From: Peptococcaceae bacterium
Lineage (GTDB): Bacteria > Bacillota > Desulfotomaculia > Desulfotomaculales > JACDOK01
DNA: 64,000 nt
Assembly: GCA_017656185.1 (NCBI GenBank)
Contig: JACDOK010000001.1
Location: forward strand, 128,205 to 192,204
Reading direction: 5' to 3'
In this document: positions 58,598 through 64,000 of the stretch, piece after piece
Numbering within the stretch: position 1 is the first letter of the stretch
Layout: each line of letters opens with the position of its first letter
The notes under the pieces: generated by a model
What the model was told of the DNA's origin: nothing
Database searches by the model: none
Seen by the model: the letters and a program-made list of their open reading frames with translations, nothing else
Translations under genes and position numbers: made by a program

Positions 58598-60301
58598 ATG
58601 AGCGACAAATTGCGTATCATTGTTATCGGCGGCGTTGCCGCCGGACCCAAAACCGCTGCCAGGGCACGCCGCATGGCACCCGAAGCCGAAATTACGTTAA
58701 TCGACCGGGGTACCATGCTTTCCTACGGCAGCTGCGGCCTCCCCTTCTACCTTGACGGAACGGTAAAGAACCTTAAAGATCTGGTCAGCACCTCTTACGG
58801 CGTTACCAGGGACGAAGAATATTTCCTGCGCGAAAAAGGTATCAACGTTCTCACACGTACCGAAGTACAGGCCATTAACCGTGACACCAAATCAATTCAG
58901 GTACGCAACCTGGATAGCGGCGATACTTACACCCTCCCGTATGACAAACTGGTCTTGGCCACCGGGGCGACACCCGTTATCCCCCCGTTTGAAGGTTTAG
59001 AGCTAAAAGGTGTTTTCCGGCTGTATCATCCCGATGATGCGCGGGCCATTGCCGAAAAAATTGATGAGATCGAGGAGGTCGTTCTGGTCGGCGGTGGGTT
59101 CATCGGCATGGAACTCGCCGGGGCCCTGAATAACCGCCACCTCTTCGTATCGGTAGTGGAAATGCAGGAACAAACTCTCGCGGGCGTACTGGACCCCGAC
59201 CTGGAAGCCGTTTTGCGCAACAGGTTGCAAGCCAAAGGTATTGAGTTTTACCTCAAAGAAAAGGTACTGCGCTTTGAAGGGGACGAGCGGGGTAACCTGC
59301 GGGAGGTAATTACCGATAAAAGAACCATCGAAACTGATGCCTGCATTATTGCCACCGGGGTACGGCCTAACGTCGAGCTCGCGCGGGCAGCCGGATTGAC
59401 CATCGGGCCGACAGGGGCCATCGCCGTTAACGAATACCTGCAAACAAGCGACCCCGATATTTACGCCGTCGGCGACTGCGTGGAAAACACCCATCTTATC
59501 TCCGGCCGCAAAATTTACCTACCCCTCGCCTCAACGGCCAACCGCCAGGGACGTGTAGCCGGCGACAACGTTACCGGCCATAAGAGCCGGTTTAAGGGCG
59601 TGTTGGCCACAGCCGTGCTCCAGGTCACCGACTGGAATATCGGCCGTACGGGCCTGGGGGAACAGGAAGCCAAGGATCTCGGCTACGAGGTGGTATCAGC
59701 CATAACACCGGCCCACGATCGTACCCATTTCCACCCGGAACACGGTCTGGTAATCTTAAAAGTGATTATGGACAGAAGATCACGTAAACTCCTGGGCGTC
59801 CAGGCCATCGGTCCCGGTGAAGTTGATAAACGCATCGACGTCGCCGCGACCGCCCTCAACTTCGGCGCCACTATTGACGACCTGGCCGACCTCGACCTGG
59901 GATATGCGCCGCCCTACAGTACGTCGATCGACCCTCTCCAACATACGGCCAATTCCCTGCGCAACAAGCTCGCAGGGTTGGCCCGCGCCATCACACCGCT
60001 GGAGCTGAAAGCCAAAATCGACCGCGGGGACGACTTCTTGCTGCTGGACGTGCGTACCGAGCGTGAATTTCAACAAAAGCGCTTCAGAGGCGCGAAGAAG
60101 GTTTTATCAGTTTCCCTTGACAAACTGCGCGAACACTTGTTCGAAATCCCGCGTGACCAGGAAATTGTTTTAATGTGTGAGTCTGGCGTGCGCAGCTATG
60201 AAGCGCTACGGACTTTGGAAGGCGCCGGTTTCAAAAATGTTGGTTATTTAGAAGGCGGCTTCCAAACCTGGCCCTACGGCCCGTCCGGATTGATGTCCTA
60301 A
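58598..60301 (+). CDS. CoA-disulfide reductase/NADH oxidase with C-terminal rhodanese domain
   Basis: 567 aa flavoprotein. The FAD fold (IIVIGGVAAGPKTAARARR) precedes a single active-site cysteine, about Cys46 in SYGSCGLPFYLDG. The NAD(P)H fold is at VVLVGGGFIGMELAGAL and the second FAD motif in YAVGDCVE. From about residue 470 a rhodanese domain has LLDVRTEREF and catalytic Cys527 in MCESGVRSYE. Family members reduce CoA disulfide, polysulfide or CoA persulfide. ATG after GGGAGG. It stands alone on the plus strand. Confidence 0.92.
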   Translation: MSDKLRIIVIGGVAAGPKTAARARRMAPEAEITLIDRGTMLSYGSCGLPFYLDGTVKNLKDLVSTSYGVTRDEEYFLREKGINVLTRTEVQAINRDTKSIQVRNLDSGDTYTLPYDKLVLATGATPVIPPFEGLELKGVFRLYHPDDARAIAEKIDEIEEVVLVGGGFIGMELAGALNNRHLFVSVVEMQEQTLAGVLDPDLEAVLRNRLQAKGIEFYLKEKVLRFEGDERGNLREVITDKRTIETDACIIATGVRPNVELARAAGLTIGPTGAIAVNEYLQTSDPDIYAVGDCVENTHLISGRKIYLPLASTANRQGRVAGDNVTGHKSRFKGVLATAVLQVTDWNIGRTGLGEQEAKDLGYEVVSAITPAHDRTHFHPEHGLVILKVIMDRRSRKLLGVQAIGPGEVDKRIDVAATALNFGATIDDLADLDLGYAPPYSTSIDPLQHTANSLRNKLAGLARAITPLELKAKIDRGDDFLLLDVRTEREFQQKRFRGAKKVLSVSLDKLREHLFEIPRDQEIVLMCESGVRSYEALRTLEGAGFKNVGYLEGGFQTWPYGPSGLMS

Positions 60302-60309
60302 ACACCTTT

Positions 60310-60792
60310 TCACCGTATCAAGTAAATTAAGTCTGTTTCCTTTGTCTCGTTGTCCGTACGAGGAACTACAGCGCCGGATTCCCGTTCTTCCGCGCGTCTG
60401 ACTAACACGTGCAATCGTTCCGTTTCTGCTACCACGGTCTGCAGGTGTTGGAGCAGCTGATCCATATTTTTATCCATACCACCTGACTCTAACGTTTCCA
60501 ACATCATCTCGGCACGACCTTTGATTACAGTTAGGCAATCCACTATTTCATCCATGACTGGATCAATTTTCCAGCCATCTACTTCCAAGAATAATACGCT
60601 CTCCCATTCCCGCATTTCATATGCGCCTGTTAACACCCGCAAGAGTTTAACCACGGTGGAAACCTTGGGGTCAATATGACCTCCTTCAATATCACTTACG
60701 GTAGATTGGGCTACCCCGGCTTTACGAGCCAACGCCGCCTGGCTAAGCCCCCATCTTTTCCTCAACTGCACCAGTTTATTCCCCAGATGCAT
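60310..60792 (-). CDS. XRE-family transcriptional regulator 1
   Basis: 160 aa. The N-terminal helix-turn-helix (about residues 3-60) has GLSQAALARKAGVAQSTVS followed by DIEGG. The C-terminal part is helical, with DEIVDCLTVIKGRAEMMLET and a probable coiled-coil segment (LLQHLQTVVAETERLHVLVR), perhaps for dimerisation. It diverges from a second XRE regulator with almost the same recognition helix, and an inverted repeat lies between its own -35 and -10, so self-repression is likely. Ligand unknown. Confidence 0.88.
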   Translation of the reverse strand: MHLGNKLVQLRKRWGLSQAALARKAGVAQSTVSDIEGGHIDPKVSTVVKLLRVLTGAYEMREWESVLFLEVDGWKIDPVMDEIVDCLTVIKGRAEMMLETLESGGMDKNMDQLLQHLQTVVAETERLHVLVRRAEERESGAVVPRTDNETKETDLIYLIR

Positions 60793-60810
60793 TTTATCGC
60801 CTCCCCTCCC

Positions 60811-60839
60811 ATATTATCGCTATTTACGATACTAGACAA
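60811..60839 (-). promoter_or_regulatory. Promoter and operator of regulator 1
   Basis: Minus-strand TTGTCT (60834-60839), 17-nt spacer and TAATAT (60811-60816). The spacer contains the inverted repeat TATCG...CGATA (60815-60831 reads TATCGCTATTTACGATA on the plus strand), the expected place for a repressor to block polymerase. Confidence 0.75.
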
Positions 60840-60904
60840 GGGAGGTTATGGGCTTTGTCGATAGCTTAGCTCTTATATACCACTCTCGTTCTCTTGATTT
60901 TTTC

Positions 60905-60962
60905 TTGTCATATAGCCTTTTGCAGGATATATTTTTAGTAGCATACCTATCGCTTCAGCGAT
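60905..60962 (+). promoter_or_regulatory. Promoter and operator of regulator 2
   Basis: TTGTCA (60905-60910), exactly 17 nt, TATATT (60928-60933), then ATCGCT-TC-AGCGAT (60949-60962), a perfect 6-bp inverted repeat just before the GGAGG site. The half-site TATCGCT matches the operator of regulator 1. Confidence 0.75.
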
Positions 60963-60976
60963 TACGGAGGAGCAGA

Positions 60977-61360
60977 ATGAATATTGGCAAACGCTTACGA
61001 GAAATACGCCAACAAGTGCAACTTAGCGGCAATGCTCTGGCCAAGCGTGCAGGAGTAGCCCAATCTACCATAAGTGAAATAGAATCACAAAAAGTAATTC
61101 CCAGCATCAGAGTTCTAGAAAAATTGTGCCGTGCACTAGGTATAACCTTGGCCGATTTTTTTGCCCCTACCGCTCAAAAATATGCTCCTCTTACCCCTGA
61201 ACAGAGAACTTTACTCAACACCATTAAACACCTGTCTCCTGAACAGTTAGCTGTACTTCAACTGGTAGCCGATGCCTTACTGCGTCAATCCACTAACAAG
61301 AAGGACGCCGTTCAAGTCGCTGAAAAGAAAACCCCTTACCGGACGCCGCCAAAAAAATAA
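60977..61360 (+). CDS. XRE-family transcriptional regulator 2
   Basis: 127 aa from the ATG at 60977 after GGAGG. The N-terminal helix-turn-helix has NALAKRAGVAQSTISEIES, almost the recognition helix of regulator 1. Residues 70-127 form a short helical tail with a Lys-rich end. The longer upstream reading runs through the promoter and is rejected. It reads into the nitronate monooxygenase-like gene 79 nt downstream and may control it. Confidence 0.88.
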   Translation: MNIGKRLREIRQQVQLSGNALAKRAGVAQSTISEIESQKVIPSIRVLEKLCRALGITLADFFAPTAQKYAPLTPEQRTLLNTIKHLSPEQLAVLQLVADALLRQSTNKKDAVQVAEKKTPYRTPPKK

Positions 61361-61439
61361 ATCGTAACTTTGTTTAAAAAATGCATTGCAAATTTAGCCT
61401 TTATCTGAAATACTAATTCAAAAGGAAGGAGTTTGAACC

Positions 61440-62384
61440 TTGCAATTTCCAAAACTTAATATTGGGGGATTGGTTCCGCGTTACCCTATTATTCAGGGCG
61501 GCATGGCTCTCCGTGTTTCTACCGCACCCCTGGTGGCAGCCGTCGCCGAAGCCGGTGGCATCGGCGTTATCGGCGCCACGGGAATGCCGGCGGATGAATT
61601 GCGCGCCGAAATCCGTAAAGCCAGGAAACAAACCAAGGGGATCATTGGCATCAATATAATGTTTGCGATCCGGAACTTTGCCAAGCTGGTGCGTACTGCC
61701 CTGGAGGAAAAAATCGACCTAATATTTACCGGGGCCGGTTTCTCCCGAGACATTTTCAGTTGGGGCAGGGAAGCGGGCACACCTATTGTTTCCATTGTAT
61801 CTTCAGCGCGGCTGGCCAAAATAGCCGAAAAACTCGGTGCTTCCGCCGTCGTGGCCGAAGGCGTTGAAGCCGGAGGGCATCTCGGAACGGACCGTTCCGT
61901 TAGGGACATCCTGCCAGAAATCAGGAAAGCTGTTAAAATTCCCGTTATCGCCGCTGGTGGTATTATTAACGGATATGACATTGCCCGTATGATTAAACTC
62001 GGAGCCGACGGCGTCCAGATGGCCACCCGTTTTGTGCTTAGCAAAGAGTGTACCGTCTCCGATGCTTTCAAACAGCAGTATCTTAATGCCAAAAAGGACG
62101 ACGTGGTAATCATCAAGAGCCCGGTGGGAATGCCGGGACGAGCCCTGAAAAACGCCTTTGCTTCTAAGATTTTGGAACAGAATGCGCCCAAGCCCGAAAT
62201 CTGCGATAAATGCCTGAAGGTCTGTTCTAGGGACTACTGCATCCTCAAGGCCTTGGATAACAGCCAAAAAGGCAACGTAGACAAAGGCGTAATCTTCTGT
62301 GGCCAGAACGTGTACAAAATCAAGGATATCCTGCCCGTTAAGGAAATCTTTCGCAAACTGGTGAAAGAGTTTACGAAAGCATAG
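61440..62384 (+). CDS. Nitronate monooxygenase/FabK-like flavoprotein
   Basis: 314-aa FMN TIM-barrel enzyme. It starts with RYPIIQGGMALRVSTAPL, has EGVEAGGHLGTD with the catalytic-type His147, and phosphate-binding IPVIAAGGIINGYD. Homologues are nitronate monooxygenases or the FabK enoyl-ACP reductase; His and the EAGGH context do not separate them. An added four-cysteine cluster near the C-terminus (C255, C258, C262, C267 in CDKCLKVCSRDYC) could bind metal or an iron-sulfur cluster. TTG start. Confidence 0.83.
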   Translation: MQFPKLNIGGLVPRYPIIQGGMALRVSTAPLVAAVAEAGGIGVIGATGMPADELRAEIRKARKQTKGIIGINIMFAIRNFAKLVRTALEEKIDLIFTGAGFSRDIFSWGREAGTPIVSIVSSARLAKIAEKLGASAVVAEGVEAGGHLGTDRSVRDILPEIRKAVKIPVIAAGGIINGYDIARMIKLGADGVQMATRFVLSKECTVSDAFKQQYLNAKKDDVVIIKSPVGMPGRALKNAFASKILEQNAPKPEICDKCLKVCSRDYCILKALDNSQKGNVDKGVIFCGQNVYKIKDILPVKEIFRKLVKEFTKA

Positions 62385-62390
62385 TAGCAC

Positions 62391-62437
62391 ATACACGATA
62401 AAATATACTGTGGAAGATACAATAAATTACACAATGG
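62391..62437 (-). repeat. 12-nt degenerate tandem repeat array I
   Basis: About four units (ATACACGATAAA, ATATACTGTGGA, AGATACAATAAA) directly after the nitronate monooxygenase-like gene, before the bidirectional terminator. Confidence 0.75.
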
Positions 62438-62452
62438 CACAACGTAAGCATA

Positions 62453-62477
62453 AAGCCGGCGGTATTTCCGCCGGCTT
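62453..62477. terminator. Bidirectional terminator-like hairpin
   Basis: AAGCCGGCGG-TATTT-CCGCCGGCTT, a perfect 10-bp stem, lies between the convergent nitronate monooxygenase-like and SurA-like genes. T-tracts are short. Confidence 0.75.
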
Positions 62478-62501
62478 CGTGTAGCTGCTAAAGTCTGCCT
62501 A

Positions 62502-63155
62502 TCACCCCAAAAACTTCTTAATTTCCGCATTATCACGGAGTTCCTGCACCAGTTCTATCAAAACCTTCTCCCGCTGCTGTTGTACCAGAAACTGCTCGAT
62601 CTCGCCGCGCATATTTTCCAGTGATTCCGGGTTCTCCATGTTCTGAGCATACTGGTCATAAAGCTCTTGGATCTCCTCTTCACTTACCGGGTCCACGCGG
62701 CTTTTAGCAAGCTTTTCCAAGGCCAGCTGGTATTCAATGTCACTGCGGAGCTGGTCGACATTGAGGTTATGTTCCTTTAATATTTTGTCCAGTTCCTCCT
62801 TGCCGCCCACCTGTTCTTCAATCTTGCTAATTTCGCCGTCAACTTCCTCTTTGGATACCTCAATGCCTTCTTCCTCGATCTTCTGTTCCAACAAGGTACG
62901 GTCAATCAACTGGTCCAGTACCTGTTCCTTCACCTCAGCCAACTGCTCCTTATTCTCTTCAGCATCCAAGTCGGTACCCATTTGCTTGTAATAATCTTTT
63001 GCCGCCGCAAGTTCTTCTTCAAAGGTTTTGCTGGAAATTTCCTCACCATTCACCACGGCCACCGGGTCACCCGTGTTTGCGCAGCCGGCAGCTAAAACCG
63101 ACAGCACAAGTACTACCCCTAACAGCACAAGTAACCTTTTAGAATTGAGCCTCAA
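62502..63155 (-). CDS. SurA N-domain lipoprotein (chaperone/peptidyl-prolyl isomerase-like)
   Basis: About 217 aa from the TTG at 63155 after AAAGGGGCG. A signal peptide (LLVLLGVVLVLSV) ends in a lipobox LAAGC, so it is a membrane-anchored lipoprotein. It then has VAVVNGEEISSKTFEEEL, the start of a SurA_N domain, and long charged helices. No parvulin domain is visible, so it is a holdase-like protein rather than a PPIase. Likely assists folding of exported proteins. Confidence 0.87.
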   Translation of the reverse strand: MRLNSKRLLVLLGVVLVLSVLAAGCANTGDPVAVVNGEEISSKTFEEELAAAKDYYKQMGTDLDAEENKEQLAEVKEQVLDQLIDRTLLEQKIEEEGIEVSKEEVDGEISKIEEQVGGKEELDKILKEHNLNVDQLRSDIEYQLALEKLAKSRVDPVSEEEIQELYDQYAQNMENPESLENMRGEIEQFLVQQQREKVLIELVQELRDNAEIKKFLG

Positions 63156-63243
63156 AACAAACGCCCCTTTACGAAAATTTACCACCATAAGGATTCTATA
63201 TGAAAAACGAAAAACCTTTGTTATTTAATTGGTAAATTGAAGG

Positions 63244-63270
63244 CATCTCTACCGTGTCTCTACTGTGTCA
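63244..63270 (+). repeat. 11-nt tandem repeat array J
   Basis: Two to three units (ATCTCTACC, GTGTCTCTACT, GTGTCACCAGG). The TAG stop and last codons of the glycosyl transferase gene lie within it. Confidence 0.75.
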
Positions 63271-64000
63271 CCAGGTTTTTAACCAGTGTAAGCTCGTCCC
63301 ATATGCCGCGCGTAATTAAAAAACGTTCCTTTACGGTGGCCTGCCCGCGCCGGCCCATTTCGCGGGCCAACAAAGGGTTGCGCAGCAGGTAGGATATGCG
63401 CAGCGCCATTTCATCCACTCCGTCAGGGCCCGGTGTCACCAGAAACCCGTTGTACCCGTCTGCGATCTGGGCCGGGATACCACCCACGTCACCGCCAATT
63501 ACCGGTTTACCCTTCCACATGCCTTCACTAACGGTAAGCCCGAACCCTTCCCTGATTGACGGCTGTAAAATGATCGATGCCGCCCGCTGCAGAGCATTGA
63601 TCACCAGGTGACTGTCGGGAGGCAGGTTCAAGAGGTGAATATCCGGGCGCCCCGCCACCCTGTCCTGAAGCTCTTCGAAAATTTCCTGGTTTTCGGGATC
63701 ATCAGCGGCCGTACCGCCGACCAGCACCAACTGGCACGGCCGTTCCCGGCGTACCAGTTCAAAGGCCTCGATGGCATAAGCATGACCCTTGAAAGGATCA
63801 AAGCGGGAAACCAGCAATATTATCGGCTTTTTCTCGGCATCGTCAATACCGTACTCGGCACGTATTCCCTGTACCTGCTCGTCCGTTAACTCCCGGTTCT
63901 TCTCCGCCAAAGGATCAATATAAGGAAGGCTTATGTACGATGTAATGTTCCACTGGGGTAAAGACCTGGCGGAAGAAAAGATAGCGGCATCGTAAAGCTC
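63260..64000 (-). CDS. GT4 glycosyl transferase (trehalose synthase TreT-like), N-terminus cut by window edge
   Basis: Retaining GT-B enzyme; only the C-terminal 246 codons are visible and the frame stays open to the window edge (ELYDAAIFSSARSLPQWN). IDPLAEKNRELTDEQV precedes the GT4 core: VSRFDPFKGHAYAIEAFELV, LVLVGGTA, LQPSIREGFGLTVSEGMW (ExxGLxxxE-type sugar-nucleotide site) and GGIPAQI. This resembles trehalose glycosyltransferring synthases, but other GT4 activities are possible. Its stop codon falls in repeat array J. Confidence 0.85.
   Translation of the reverse strand, partial: ELYDAAIFSSARSLPQWNITSYISLPYIDPLAEKNRELTDEQVQGIRAEYGIDDAEKKPIILLVSRFDPFKGHAYAIEAFELVRRERPCQLVLVGGTAADDPENQEIFEELQDRVAGRPDIHLLNLPPDSHLVINALQRAASIILQPSIREGFGLTVSEGMWKGKPVIGGDVGGIPAQIADGYNGFLVTPGPDGVDEMALRISYLLRNPLLAREMGRRGQATVKERFLITRGIWDELTLVKNLVTQ

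Overview
The window reads as a chromosomal segment of an anaerobic, endospore-forming Firmicute of the Peptococcaceae/Desulfotomaculum-Pelotomaculum type. This is inferred from spo0A and spoIVB, remA, the clostridial coaBC-rpoZ-gmk-remA-yicC order, ferredoxin-linked 2-oxoacid oxidoreductase genes, DapL-type lysine synthesis, a methanogen-like Mvh hydrogenase and frequent TTG/GTG starts behind strong AGGAGG sites. Genus is not decidable by eye. Nearly all genes lie on the minus strand. I saw no rRNA or tRNA gene, CRISPR array, insertion sequence or prophage.

Layout. 1-4.8 kb: priA (runs off the left edge), coaBC, rpoZ, gmk, remA, yicC. 5.2-9.9 kb: two class I aminotransferases (aspartate type and dapL), dapF and an M20 peptidase. 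9.9-12.5 kb: a four-subunit 2-oxoacid:ferredoxin oxidoreductase. 12.7-17.0 kb: a P-loop ATPase and a cell-envelope cluster (two glycosyl transferases, MctB/SteB-like protein, SteA). 17.1-24.7 kb: spo0A, spoIVB, ligA, the lipid II flippase amj, pcrA. 24.7-31.0 kb: hisDCBHAF-IE without hisG. 31.1-31.6 kb: two small plus-strand genes of unknown role. 31.6-42.6 kb: hpt-guaA-purEBCFMNHD behind a near-consensus promoter. 42.8-46.0 kb: two unknown secreted/cytosolic proteins, mazG and a DUF1015 gene. 46.1-55.6 kb: the hydrogenase locus mvhDGA-hyaD-hypABFCD-hypE. 55.9-58.4 kb: murJ and a DMT transporter. 58.6-64 kb: CoA-disulfide reductase-rhodanese, two divergent XRE regulators, a nitronate monooxygenase/FabK-like protein, a SurA-like lipoprotein and a glycosyl transferase cut by the right edge.

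Main discovery. The hydrogenase locus appears to encode two selenoproteins. mvhD has an in-frame UGA where the [2Fe-2S]-site cysteine of GCHPGDCHY should be. mvhA, the Ni-Fe catalytic subunit, has an in-frame UGA at the second cysteine of the N-terminal L1 motif (RICGV-U-PGAHH), while its C-terminal DPCFSC motif keeps both cysteines. Known [NiFeSe] hydrogenases instead carry selenocysteine in the C-terminal motif. Each UGA is followed by a hairpin whose apical loop begins 20-22 nt downstream and has G as its second base, as expected of bacterial SECIS elements. A full set of hyp genes and a maturation protease follow in the same direction.

A second signal runs through the whole window: at least ten intergenic arrays of a degenerate 11- or 12-nt tandem repeat (GTRTAYTCTAYY / GTRTCTCTAYY). 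One array switches from one period to the other, and several genes end inside the arrays. Other repeats are a 12-nt inverted pair (CCCAGCACTCAG) at two loci and a GGGAGGGTT-TGT-AACCCTCCC hairpin on both sides of hypE.
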